This document shows positions 1 to 8,828 of a DNA stretch of 54,775 nucleotides, in pieces. Every line of letters begins with the position of its first letter. Within the stretch, counting starts at the first letter, position 1. The translations under genes and the position numbers were made by a program. Location: NCBI RefSeq assembly GCF_018614205.1, contig NZ_JAGGOS010000001.1, positions 1-54,775 on the forward strand. The letters run 5' to 3'. Source of the stretch: Streptomyces sp. ISL-36. Lineage in GTDB: Bacteria > Actinomycetota > Actinomycetes > Streptomycetales > Streptomycetaceae. Below the pieces are notes generated by a model. It was not told the origin of the DNA and searched no databases. It worked only from the letters and a program-made list of their open reading frames with translations.

Positions 1-1
1 G

Positions 2-481
2 ACCGCGCCCGTCACGCCCACCGCGCCGGCGACGCCGGACGCCGGGGCGACCACCGGGACGCCGTCGCCGACCGCCACGCCCGAGACGCCCGCCACCTCC
101 GAGACGCCCACCGCGCCCTCCGCGCCGGCGGCCCCGGGTACCGGCAAGCACCGTGGCGACGCGGCCCCGGAAGAGACGGGCAATACGGACAACAGCCAGG
201 AAACCGGTCGGCATGCCTCGCCGACTGACGGATCGGCAGCCGGTGAGGGCTCGGCCGATGGTTCGAGCAATACGGGCACCACGGACACAGCGGACACCTC
301 GGGCGAATACACCGTCAAGCCCGGCGACAGTCTCTCCGGGATTGCTCAGGAGAACGAGCTGCCCGGCGGCTGGACCTCCCTCTACGACGCCAACCGCGGG
401 ACGGTGGGCGCCGATCCGGATCTCATCCTCCCTGGCCAGAGCCTCGATCTGACGATCGGACTCACCCAGCCCCAGGGGTAG
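2..481 (+). CDS. LysM-domain secreted protein, C-terminal part
   Basis: The left edge cuts this gene, so only the last 159 codons are visible. The first ~100 residues are a Thr/Pro/Ala-rich, then Ser/Gly/Thr-rich, low-complexity linker. A LysM module follows (YTVKPGDSLSGIAQ ... GADPDLILPGQSLDL) and ends the protein at a TAG stop. LysM binds N-acetylglucosamine-containing polymers, so the product is probably a wall-associated exported protein. The LysM closely resembles that of the adjacent RpfA, so a transglycosylase/Rpf-type catalytic domain in the missing N-terminus is plausible, but that is inference from context. Confidence 0.85.
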   Translation, partial: TAPVTPTAPATPDAGATTGTPSPTATPETPATSETPTAPSAPAAPGTGKHRGDAAPEETGNTDNSQETGRHASPTDGSAAGEGSADGSSNTGTTDTADTSGEYTVKPGDSLSGIAQENELPGGWTSLYDANRGTVGADPDLILPGQSLDLTIGLTQPQG

Positions 482-512
482 TTCGGGGCCGTATGTCCGG
501 TTCTGCGCAAGT

Positions 513-617
513 GAGACATGGGTCTCTTCGCCCCAACTGGCATGTCACGTCCGCAAACTTTGCTGACGTCAGCTCTCACCTGCGCAAACACCCCTTCTTC
601 GCATGCGAGTAGGGGTG
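513..617. promoter_or_regulatory. dyad-symmetric elements upstream of rpfA
   Basis: Three inverted repeats lie between the LysM gene and the rpfA riboswitch. They are GAGAC-N4-GTCTC (513-526), the perfect palindrome GCTGACGTCAGC (562-573), and a nested element (589-617) in which CACCCCT and AGGGGTG flank the palindrome TCGCATGCGA. They sit where the rpfA promoter should be and look like protein-binding sites. No regulator is assigned; rpfA is a reported Crp target in S. coelicolor, but none of these is a clear Crp consensus. Confidence 0.4.
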
Positions 618-702
618 ATTTATCCCCAATGGACGTCTTTGAACTTCCGAGGGGTCTGTGTCTACGGTCGTCACCGCTCGCCACCGCGGGCCCCGTCGAC
701 CG

Positions 703-900
703 GTACGCCGAATCCTGCCGTCGGCCGATGGGAACAGTCGTCGCGTCAGCGCCGAAGGCAGGAGCGGGGGACCCAAGGTAAGTGCCGTCCCCGGCCGTTG
801 AGACAGACGGCCGACGGAACGGCTTGGGGTGAAGCCGCGCGCAAGGTCGCGCGGCCGGGCAGCTCACGCCCGAACCCGACAGCTCACCTCGTAGGCGTCG
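703..900 (+). ncRNA. c-di-AMP riboswitch (ydaO-yuaA family)
   Basis: The rpfA leader shows the conserved blocks of the ydaO-yuaA motif in the right order. They are GCCGAATCCTGCCG (707-720), GGCAGGAGCGGGGGACCCA (758-775 region), CTTGGGGTGAAGCC (823-836), and CCGAACCCGACAGCT...CTCGTAGGCG (870-897). The variable arm between the second and third blocks is a GC-rich hairpin. The element ends about 16 nt before the rpfA ATG, so it can control readthrough or ribosome access. Ligand identity and control of an rpf gene by this class in Streptomyces are established knowledge; the match was made by eye. Confidence 0.92.
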
Positions 901-915
901 GTGAGGAGAAGTCCC

Positions 916-1617
916 ATGCTGTTTTCCGCCAAGGGTAAACACCGTCGTCCCTCCAAGGCCACCCGCGCCGTCGCTCTCGCCGGTGTCGCCGGTGTCGCCG
1001 TCGCCGCCCCCCTGATGACCGCCGGGTCCGCCTCGGCCGCGTCCGCCTCCGAGTGGGACGCCGTCGCCCAGTGCGAGTCCGGTGGCAACTGGTCCATCAA
1101 CACCGGCAACGGCTTCTACGGCGGCCTGCAGTTCTCGGCCTCCACCTGGGCCGCCTACGGTGGCACCGCGTACGCCTCCACCGCCGACCAGGCCTCGAAG
1201 TCGCAGCAGATCGAGATCGCCGAGAAGGTCCTGGCCGGCCAGGGCAAGGGTGCCTGGCCGAGCTGTGGCGTGGGCCTGTCCGGCGCCGCGTACACCGGTG
1301 GCGCCGCCGAGAGCGCGCCGCAGCAGAGCGCCCCGCAGCAGCAGGAGCGTCAGGCCGAGCAGCCGACGACCCGCAGCGAGCAGCGCACCGCCCCCAAGGC
1401 CGCGCCGAAGACGCCGAAGAAGACCGTCACCACGCCGACCGGCAAGAAGGTCGAGAAGGGTGACGGCGAGTACAAGGTCGTCGCCGGCGACACCCTGAGC
1501 AAGATCGCCGCCGCGCACGACGTCAAGGGCGGCTGGGCGAAGCTCTTCGAGCTCAACAAGGACATCGTCGACGACGCCGACCTGATCTACCCGGGCCAGC
1601 AGCTTCACCTGAAGTGA
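916..1617 (+). CDS. rpfA: Resuscitation-promoting factor RpfA
   Basis: A 233-residue secreted muralytic enzyme that cleaves peptidoglycan during spore germination and dormancy exit. It has an N-terminal signal peptide (hydrophobic core about residues 18-33, ending GSASA). A transglycosylase-like Rpf domain follows, beginning [15 protein letters not shown], with the expected catalytic Glu at residue 54. A Gln/Pro/Lys-rich linker leads to a C-terminal LysM ([14 protein letters not shown] ... [11 protein letters not shown]). The ATG at 916 is preferred over an in-frame GTG at 901 because GAGGAG at 903-908 is well placed for it. The c-di-AMP riboswitch leader ties expression to cyclic-di-AMP; a strong hairpin follows the stop. 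Confidence 0.95.
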   Translation: MLFSAKGKHRRPSKATRAVALAGVAGVAVAAPLMTAGSASAASASEWDAVAQCESGGNWSINTGNGFYGGLQFSASTWAAYGGTAYASTADQASKSQQIEIAEKVLAGQGKGAWPSCGVGLSGAAYTGGAAESAPQQSAPQQQERQAEQPTTRSEQRTAPKAAPKTPKKTVTTPTGKKVEKGDGEYKVVAGDTLSKIAAAHDVKGGWAKLFELNKDIVDDADLIYPGQQLHLK

Positions 1618-1678
1618 GCCCGGCGGCCCGTGTGAGTCCGGCGGCTCCCACGGGTCCCACGACCCTCCCGCGGTGACC

Positions 1679-1721
1679 CCCCGGCCCGGCATGCCCTTCC
1701 CCCGTGCGTGCCGGGCCGGGG
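1679..1721 (+). terminator. rpfA terminator hairpin
   Basis: A 13-bp perfect stem (CCCCGGCCCGGCA, 1679-1691, pairing with 1709-1721) with a 17-nt loop, followed by a short TTT. It lies about 60 nt after the rpfA stop and before the enolase leader. Confidence 0.7.
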
Positions 1722-1838
1722 TTTCCGCTGTTACCAGTGAGTAGTTCTGGGGTCGTTTGGGCCCAGATGCATGCCCTTGGGTCCTTTTTCGTCCCAGGGG
1801 GCGGGCGCCCGGCTGGCCGGAGCGCCGGAGCCGGTTAG

Positions 1839-3194
<1,356 letters not shown>

Positions 3195-3209
3195 CCGCCC
3201 CGTCGTACA

Positions 3210-3250
3210 TACGTCCCCGCACTCGGTCCCGTACCGTGTGCGGGGACGTA
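3210..3250 (+). terminator. enolase terminator hairpin
   Basis: A perfect 13-bp stem: TACGTCCCCGCAC (3210-3222) pairs with 3238-3250 across a 15-nt loop. It begins 16 nt after the eno stop and has no long T-tract. Confidence 0.75.
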
Positions 3251-3295
3251 TTGCATGGCGCGACGCAGCGCTGGAGACGACGGGAGGCGGAGGAC

Positions 3296-3769
3296 ATGGC
3301 CGTGAAGGACCGGGACCGGTTCTCGACCGCGACCCGGATCAGGCTGATCGGCGAGCAGACCGCCGCCCGTGTCTACCGCTCCCAGACCCGCCGTCAGGCC
3401 CGCCGCTCCCGGCTCACCGGCCGCGCGGCCTTCCTCGCCCTGGTCGTCTGCTCGCTGGTGGTGGCGCTCGCCTACCCCATGCGGCAGTACGTCTCCCAGC
3501 GCGGCGAGATCGCCGACCAGGAGCGCCAGGCCGCGGAGGCCGCCCAACGGGTCGAGGAGCTGCGCGACGAGAAGGCCCGGCTCCAGGACCCGGCGTACAT
3601 CCGCCGCCTCGCCCGCGAGCACCTGCACTACGTCATGCCGGGCGAGACCGGCTTCACCGTGAACGACCCCGACGCCGAACGCGCCCGGCGCACCGAACAG
3701 GGCGCGGCCGACCGCCCCTGGTACTCCGACCTCTGGGACGGCGTCGACCAGGCGGACGCGCGCCGCTGA
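3296..3769 (+). CDS. divIC: DivIC/FtsB-like septum formation initiator
   Basis: A 157-residue bitopic membrane protein of the divisome. A basic cytoplasmic N-terminus (residues 1-42) precedes one membrane helix (about 44-62). A coiled coil follows (about 66-98, QRGEIADQERQAAEAAQRVEELRDEK) and then the conserved DPAYIRRLAREHLHYVMPGE block of the DivIC/FtsB family. It should act outside the membrane with FtsL/FtsQ-type partners at the septum. The ATG at 3296 has GGAGG at 3283-3287. Its position next to eno is the usual actinobacterial arrangement and supports the assignment. Confidence 0.9.
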   Translation: MAVKDRDRFSTATRIRLIGEQTAARVYRSQTRRQARRSRLTGRAAFLALVVCSLVVALAYPMRQYVSQRGEIADQERQAAEAAQRVEELRDEKARLQDPAYIRRLAREHLHYVMPGETGFTVNDPDAERARRTEQGAADRPWYSDLWDGVDQADARR

Positions 3770-3783
3770 GGCGGGGGCGCGAG

Positions 3784-3921
3784 ATGATGATTCCGGGACC
3801 CGCCGCACCGGCCGGACCCGCCGCACCCGGCGAGCCCGCCGCACCGCCCGGACCCGCCGCACCTGGTGGGCCCTGCGGGCCTCCGGGTCCCCCGGCCCCG
3901 GCGGATCCGACCGACCACTGA
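3784..3921 (+). CDS. small collagen-like Pro/Gly/Ala ORF (doubtful)
   Basis: A possible 45-residue protein made almost wholly of GPAAP-type units, encoded by imperfect direct repeats (unit close to GGACCCGCCGCACC). A G-rich stretch before the ATG pair could act as a ribosome-binding site, and the stop leaves 44 nt to the DUF501 gene. Nothing else supports translation; GC-rich repeat DNA readily yields such frames, so this may simply be a repetitive spacer. Confidence 0.25.
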   Translation: MMIPGPAAPAGPAAPGEPAAPPGPAAPGGPCGPPGPPAPADPTDH

Positions 3922-3965
3922 CCGCTCCCGACCGACCGCTCCCGACGAGAAGACAAGACGCACGC

Positions 3966-4502
3966 ATGGAAACGCCCCCTCCGCAGACCGACCGCACCGA
4001 GCCGACCGAGGCGGACGTCGCCGCCTTCGAGGCGCAGCTCGGCCGCCCGCCCCGGGGCCTGCGCGCCATCGCGCACCGCTGCCCGTGCGGCAACCCGGAC
4101 GTCGTCGAGACCGCCCCGCGGCTCCCGGACGGCACCCCGTTCCCCACCACGTACTACCTGACCTGCCCCCGCGCCGCTTCGGCGATCGGCACGCTGGAGG
4201 CCAACGGGGTCATGAAGGAGATGCAGGCCCGGCTCGGGACCGACCCCGAGCTGGCCGCCGCCTACCGGGCCGCGCACGAGGACTACATCGCCCGCCGCGA
4301 CGCCATCGAGGTCCTGGAGGGCTTCCCCAGCGCCGGCGGCATGCCGGACCGGGTCAAGTGCCTGCACGTCCTGGTCGGCCACTCGCTGGCCGCGGGCCCG
4401 GGCGTGAACCCGCTGGGCGACGAGGCGATCGCGATGCTGCCGGAGTGGTGGGCCAAGGGGCCGTGCGTGAACCCGTGCGGGGACGAGGAGACGGCGCGAT
4501 GA
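3966..4502 (+). CDS. DUF501 domain protein
   Basis: A 178-residue cytosolic protein of the DUF501 family, function unknown. Conserved features include LGRPPRGLRAIAHRC, a Cys-rich motif CPCGNP with later single cysteines (YYLTCPRA, VKCLHVL, KGPCVNPCG), and VKCLHVLVGHSLAAGPGVNP near the C-terminus. The cysteines and His suggest a structural metal site, which is inference. Its stop overlaps the exopolyphosphatase start in an ATGA, so the two are translationally coupled. Confidence 0.85.
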   Translation: METPPPQTDRTEPTEADVAAFEAQLGRPPRGLRAIAHRCPCGNPDVVETAPRLPDGTPFPTTYYLTCPRAASAIGTLEANGVMKEMQARLGTDPELAAAYRAAHEDYIARRDAIEVLEGFPSAGGMPDRVKCLHVLVGHSLAAGPGVNPLGDEAIAMLPEWWAKGPCVNPCGDEETAR

Positions 4503-5413
4503 CCAGGGTCGCGGGCATCGACTGCGGTACGAACTCCATCCGCCTCCTCGTCGCCGACGTCCACCCCGAGACCGGCGAACTGATCGAGCTGGACCGGCGG
4601 ATGACGATCGTCCGGCTCGGACAGGGCGTCGACAGGACCGGCCGGCTCGCGCCCGAGGCCCTGGAGCGGACCTTCGCGGCCTGCCGCGAGTACGCGGCCG
4701 TCATCAAGGAGCTGGGCGCCCAGAAGCTCCGCTTCGTGGCCACCTCCGCCTCGCGCGACGCCGAGAACCGGGACGAGTTCGTCTCCGGGGTCCTGGACAT
4801 CCTGGGTGTGGAGCCCGAGGTGATCTCGGGCGACCAGGAGGCCGAGTTCTCCTTCACCGGCGCCACCGTCGAACTGCACGGCACCGAGACGTACCTGGTC
4901 GTCGACATCGGCGGGGGCTCCACCGAGTTCGTCGTCGGCAACAAGCACGTCGAGGCGGCCCGTTCGGTCGACATCGGCTGCGTACGCCTCACCGAGCGGC
5001 ACGTGCGCCACGACCCGCCGAGCGCCGAGGAGGTCGCCGCGATCCGCGCCGACATCCGGGCCGCGCTCGACCTGGCCGCCCGGACCGTGCCGATCACCGA
5101 GGCCGACACCCTCGTCGGCCTCGCCGGTTCGGTCACGACCGTCGCCGCGATCGCGCTGGGCCTGGAGGAGTACGACTCCGAGCGGATCCACCGCTCCCGG
5201 ATCTCCTACGACCAGGTCAGCGAGGTCGTCGGCCGGCTGCTCTCCTCGACCCACGACGAGCGCGCCGCGATCCCCGTGATGCACCCCGGACGGGTCGACG
5301 TCATCGCCGCGGGTGCGCTGGTGCTGCTGGAGATCATGGAGCGGACCGGGGCCCGGGAGGTCGTCGTCAGCGAGCACGACATCCTCGACGGAATCGCCCT
5401 CTCGGTGGCATAA
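4499..5413 (+). CDS. ppx: Ppx/GppA exopolyphosphatase
   Basis: A 304-residue actin-fold phosphatase of the Ppx/GppA family, hydrolysing polyphosphate ends and/or (p)ppGpp. The phosphate-1 loop GIDCGTNSIRLL (residues 6-17), the region DAENRDEF, and the second phosphate loop DIGGGSTEFVVG are intact. The length matches short actinobacterial Ppx1-type enzymes that lack the C-terminal HD domain. The ATG overlaps the DUF501 stop by 4 bp. A Rex-like operator and hairpins follow the stop. Confidence 0.92.
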   Translation: MTRVAGIDCGTNSIRLLVADVHPETGELIELDRRMTIVRLGQGVDRTGRLAPEALERTFAACREYAAVIKELGAQKLRFVATSASRDAENRDEFVSGVLDILGVEPEVISGDQEAEFSFTGATVELHGTETYLVVDIGGGSTEFVVGNKHVEAARSVDIGCVRLTERHVRHDPPSAEEVAAIRADIRAALDLAARTVPITEADTLVGLAGSVTTVAAIALGLEEYDSERIHRSRISYDQVSEVVGRLLSSTHDERAAIPVMHPGRVDVIAAGALVLLEIMERTGAREVVVSEHDILDGIALSVA

Positions 5414-5456
5414 CGGGCGCCCCGTGACCCGGCCGCCGAAGCGCCGCCGGGAAAGT

Positions 5457-5474
5457 TCGTGAAGTTCTTCACAA
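5457..5474. promoter_or_regulatory. probable Rex operator (ROP)
   Basis: TCGTGAA-GTTC-TTCACAA differs at one position from the TTGTGAA-N4-TTCACAA operator of the redox repressor Rex, with the correct 4-nt spacing. Rex senses NADH/NAD+ and controls respiratory genes in Streptomyces. The site is about 310 bp before the type II NADH dehydrogenase and 44 bp after ppx, so it most likely serves an upstream ndh promoter. Binding is inferred from the sequence only. Confidence 0.65.
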
Positions 5475-5479
5475 GGAAA

Positions 5480-5540
5480 AGAGCCCCGAGAGGGGCTCTG
5501 GAGGCTCTTCAGGGGCTCCGGGGCCCCTGTTGGGGCTCTT
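5480..5540 (+). terminator. nested hairpins after ppx
   Basis: AGAGCCCC-GAGA-GGGGCTCT (5480-5499) forms an 8-bp stem. A second stem AGGGGC/GCCCCT (5511-5528) follows. The left arm AAAGAGCCCC can alternatively pair with GGGGCTCTTT at 5531-5540. The mutually exclusive pairing resembles an attenuator, but a plain ppx terminator is the simpler reading. Confidence 0.55.
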
Positions 5541-5636
5541 TCGCAGGTCCGGACGCCCGTTCGCTCGATGTTTCCATCGCGTGAACGGGGCCTGTGGTTC
5601 AGCGTTAACTAGCGCTCTCCAGGCCAGTTCAACAGG

Positions 5637-5693
5637 GGTGAACAACGTTCACCGATACACCGTGGTTCCTTTGCTGCACCATGACCTGGGTCA
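5637..5693. promoter_or_regulatory. two inverted repeats in the ndh upstream region
   Basis: GGTGAAC-AAC-GTTCACC (5637-5653) is a perfect 7-bp dyad. TGACC-TG-GGTCA (5682-5693) is a second perfect dyad that, with its flanks, fits the Crp-type pattern GTG-N8-CAC at all but one base. They lie 90-145 bp before the ndh start and are candidate regulator sites. The first is not a Rex site because the spacer between TGAA and TTCA is 5, not 4. Confidence 0.4.
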
Positions 5694-5781
5694 CGTGGGC
5701 CGCGGAGTGTAGCAGAGGTCTCCGGAGAGCTTGTGAAGGGGCGCACGAGCGACCCCCCTGAGAGGGGTGGATACTCGATGC

Positions 5782-7173
5782 ATGAGCACCACGGAGCGTC
5801 CCAGGATCCTCGTAGTAGGCGGTGGGTACGTAGGCCTGTACGCAGCTCGACGCATCCTCAAGAAGATGCGTTTCGGCGAGGCGACCGTCACGGTCGTCGA
5901 CCCGCGCTCGTACATGACGTACCAGCCCTTCCTCCCCGAAGCCGCCGCAGGCAGCATCTCGCCGCGCCACGTCGTCGTCCCGCTGCGACGCGTCGTGCGT
6001 GGAGCCGAGGTGCTCACCGGTCGCGTCACCAGCATCGACCAGGACCGCAAGGTCGCCACGGTCGCGCCGCTCGTCGGCGAGGCCTACGACCTCCCGTTCG
6101 ACTACCTGGTCATCGCGATGGGCGCGGTCTCCCGCACCTTCCCGATCCCCGGCCTCGCCGAGCAGGGCATCGGCATGAAGGGCGTGGAGGAGGCCATCGG
6201 CCTCCGCAACCACGTCCTGGAGCAGCTGGACAAGGCTGACTCGACGACCGACGAGGAGGTCCGCCGCAAGGCGCTGACCTTCGTCTTCGTGGGCGGCGGC
6301 TTCGCCGGCGCGGAGACCATCGGTGAGGTCGAGGACATGGCCCGTGACGCGGCGAAGTACTACACCAACGTGAAGCGCGAGGACATGCGCTTCATCCTGG
6401 TCGACGCCGCCGACAAGATCCTTCCCGAGGTGGGCCCGGAGCTGGGCCGCTGGGGCAAGGAGCACCTCGAGGGCCGTGGTGTCGAGATCTACCTCTCGAC
6501 GTCGATGGACTCCTGCGTCGACGGTCACGTCGTGCTGAAGAACGGCCTGGAGGTCGACTCCAACACGATCGTGTGGACCGCGGGCGTCAAGCCCAACCCG
6601 GCGCTGTCCCGCTTCGGCCTCCCGCTCGGCCCGCGCGGCCACGTGGACGCCCAGCCGACCCTCCAGGTCACCGGCACCGACTACATCTGGACCGCGGGCG
6701 ACAACGCCCAGGTTCCGGACCTCGCCGCCCGCAAGGCCGGCGTGGAGAACGCCTGGTGCCCGCCGAACGCCCAGCACGCGCTGCGTCAGGCGAAGGTCCT
6801 CGGCGACAACGTGGTCTCCGGCATGCGGGGCTTCCCGCAGAAGGAGTACAGCCACGCCAACAAGGGCGCGGTCGCGGGCCTCGGTCTGCACAAGGGCGTC
6901 GCGATGATCGTCATGGGCAAGATGAAGATCAAGCTCAAGGGCCGTCTCGCCTGGTACATGCACCGTGGCTACCACGGCATGGCCGTGCCGACGTGGAACC
7001 GCAAGATCCGTGTCTTCGCCGACTGGACCCTCGCGATGTTCCTCAAGCGTGAGGTCGTCTCCCTCGGTGCGATGGAGACGCCGCGCGAGGAGTTCTACGA
7101 GGCCGCCAAGCCCGCCCCGGCGCCCGCCGCCACCAAGGCCCCCGCCGGCCAGGAGAAGGCCAAGGCCTCCTAG
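5782..7173 (+). CDS. ndh: Type II NADH dehydrogenase
   Basis: A 463-residue flavoprotein that oxidises NADH and reduces menaquinone without pumping protons. Two dinucleotide folds are visible: ILVVGGGYVGLYAARR at the N-terminus (FAD) and FVFVGGGFAGAETIGEV around residue 170 (NADH). The C-terminal FAD motif is IWTAGDNAQV. Amphipathic C-terminal segments should attach it to the membrane, ending in an Ala/Pro/Lys-rich tail. The ATG at 5782 is chosen over the in-frame GTG at 5767, which gives an atypical extension; GATACT (5769-5774) could be a -10 for a near-leaderless mRNA. The upstream Rex-like site fits redox control. Confidence 0.94.
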   Translation: MSTTERPRILVVGGGYVGLYAARRILKKMRFGEATVTVVDPRSYMTYQPFLPEAAAGSISPRHVVVPLRRVVRGAEVLTGRVTSIDQDRKVATVAPLVGEAYDLPFDYLVIAMGAVSRTFPIPGLAEQGIGMKGVEEAIGLRNHVLEQLDKADSTTDEEVRRKALTFVFVGGGFAGAETIGEVEDMARDAAKYYTNVKREDMRFILVDAADKILPEVGPELGRWGKEHLEGRGVEIYLSTSMDSCVDGHVVLKNGLEVDSNTIVWTAGVKPNPALSRFGLPLGPRGHVDAQPTLQVTGTDYIWTAGDNAQVPDLAARKAGVENAWCPPNAQHALRQAKVLGDNVVSGMRGFPQKEYSHANKGAVAGLGLHKGVAMIVMGKMKIKLKGRLAWYMHRGYHGMAVPTWNRKIRVFADWTLAMFLKREVVSLGAMETPREEFYEAAKPAPAPAATKAPAGQEKAKAS

Positions 7174-7237
7174 TTCCACCGCAGTACCCGCAGTACCCGC
7201 AGGAACCGTAGGACTCGCAGTACCCGCAGGACCGTAA

Positions 7238-7285
7238 ATGCCGAAGGGTCGTCCGCCATCCGTGGTGCGGACGGCCCTTCGGCAT
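7238..7285 (+). terminator. ndh terminator hairpin
   Basis: A 19-bp stem with one G-T pair: ATGCCGAAGGGTCGTCCGC (7238-7256) with 7267-7285, loop 10 nt. It is preceded by short direct repeats of CCGCAGTAC-type units (about 7180-7232) of no evident function. Confidence 0.8.
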
Positions 7286-7400
7286 GTCCGCCCGGGTGTT
7301 TTGCCGACTCGTTGCGCGACGGCGGGACTGTATTCGCCTACCGAGGGTGTTTACGTGGTGACGAGCATTTCTGGGGCACGACATCACGGAGGTGTGCACC

Positions 7401-8714
7401 ATGGCCGACGCCGCATTGCGGCTGACCACTCTCGCGGAGGATCTTCTGGGAGCCCCGCTCCCGGTGCGGCTGCGGGCCTGGGACGGCAGCGAATCCGGCC
7501 CCGCGGGCGGCCCCGTCCTGATCGTCCGGCAGCGCCGCGCCCTGCGCCGGCTGCTGTGGAAGCCCGGCGAACTGGGCCTCACCCGCGCCTGGGTGGCCGG
7601 TGAGATCGACGTCGAGGGCGATCTGTACGAGGTCCTCGACCGGCTCGCCGGACTGATCTGGGAGCGCGACGAGGAGACCAGGAGCGCCCTGGAGGCCGTA
7701 CGCGACCCGAAGCTGCGCGCCGCGGCCCGCACCCTGCTGAAGCTGGCCGGCCCGCTGCCGCCCCCGCCGCCGCCCGCCGAGGAGATGCGACGGCGCAGCG
7801 GCGCCCTGCACACCAAGCGCCGGGACAAGCAGGCGATCAGTCACCACTACGACGTGGGCAACGACTTCTACGAGCTGGTCCTCGGACCCTCGATGGTCTA
7901 CTCGTGCGCGTACTGGTCCGATTCGGGCGCCGCCGGGACCCTGGAGGACGCCCAGCGCGACAAGCTGGACCTCATCGCCCGCAAGCTGAACCTGAAGGAG
8001 GGCGACCGGCTCCTCGACGTCGGCTGCGGCTGGGGATCCATGGCCATCCACGCGGCCCGCGAGTACGGCGCCCATGTCGTCGGCGTCACCCTCTCCCGCG
8101 AGCAGGCGGCCTTCGCCCGCAAGCGGATCGCCGAGGAGGGCCTGACCGACCGGATCGAGATCCGCGTCCAGGACTACCGGGACGTCAAGGACGGCCCGTA
8201 CGACGCGATTTCCTCCATCGGCATGGCCGAACACGTCGGCAAGGTCCGCTACCGCGAGTACGCGGACACCCTGTACGCCCTCCTCAAGCCGGGCGGCCGG
8301 CTGCTGAACCACCAGATCTCCCGCCGTCCCGAGCCGGACGAGGAGAAGTACCAGGTCGACGTGTTCATCGACGCCTACGTCTTCCCGGACGGCGAACTGG
8401 CCCCGATGGGGCGCACCCTCACCACCCTGGAGGACGCCGGTTTCGAGGTCCGTGACGTGGAGGCCATCCGCGAGCACTACGCGCTGACCCTGCGCCGCTG
8501 GGTGGCCAATCTGGAGCGCGACTGGTCACGGGCCGTCCGGATGGTCTCGCCGGGCCGCGCGCGGATCTGGCGGCTCTACATGGCCGCCTCCGCGGTCTCC
8601 TTCGAGCGCAACCGGATCGGCGTGAACCAGTTCCTCGCCGTGAAGACGCCCGAAGGGGGCGCGTCCGGGGTGGCGTTGCGCCCACGGGTGTGGAACGAGC
8701 GCACGGAGCGTTGA
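7401..8714 (+). CDS. cfa: Cyclopropane-fatty-acyl-phospholipid synthase family methyltransferase
   Basis: A 437-residue SAM-dependent enzyme of the CFA synthase/mycolic-acid cyclopropane synthase family, acting on unsaturated acyl chains of membrane phospholipids. The N-terminal ~130 residues are the lipid-binding-type domain. The catalytic domain starts ISHHYDVGNDFYELVLG and has the SAM loop LLDVGCGWGSMA, the GMAEHVG motif and a C-terminal SFERNRIGVNQFLAVK. GGAGG at 7388-7392 sits 8 nt from the ATG. The exact acyl substrate cannot be read from sequence; 10-methyl branching enzymes belong to the same superfamily. Confidence 0.9.
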   Translation: MADAALRLTTLAEDLLGAPLPVRLRAWDGSESGPAGGPVLIVRQRRALRRLLWKPGELGLTRAWVAGEIDVEGDLYEVLDRLAGLIWERDEETRSALEAVRDPKLRAAARTLLKLAGPLPPPPPPAEEMRRRSGALHTKRRDKQAISHHYDVGNDFYELVLGPSMVYSCAYWSDSGAAGTLEDAQRDKLDLIARKLNLKEGDRLLDVGCGWGSMAIHAAREYGAHVVGVTLSREQAAFARKRIAEEGLTDRIEIRVQDYRDVKDGPYDAISSIGMAEHVGKVRYREYADTLYALLKPGGRLLNHQISRRPEPDEEKYQVDVFIDAYVFPDGELAPMGRTLTTLEDAGFEVRDVEAIREHYALTLRRWVANLERDWSRAVRMVSPGRARIWRLYMAASAVSFERNRIGVNQFLAVKTPEGGASGVALRPRVWNERTER

Positions 8715-8737
8715 TACCTTCGGGCCTTCGGGCTCGT

Positions 8738-8774
8738 GTGGGCGGGGCGCCGGTACGACCGGTGTCCCGCCCAC
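8738..8774 (+). terminator. cfa terminator hairpin
   Basis: GTGGGCGGG (8738-8746) pairs with CCCGCCCAC (8766-8774), and an inner CCGGT/ACCGG adds to the stem. It starts 24 nt after the cfa stop. Confidence 0.65.
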
Positions 8775-8828
8775 TTCTCATGGGTCCGATATGTCATGGA
8801 TATGCCATTCGGACGGAGAATCACCCCC

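Noticed and set aside
5637..5653. Second Rex operator before ndh
   Set aside because: The dyad GGTGAAC-N3-GTTCACC leaves 5 bases between TGAA and TTCA instead of 4, so it is not a Rex site although it may bind another regulator.
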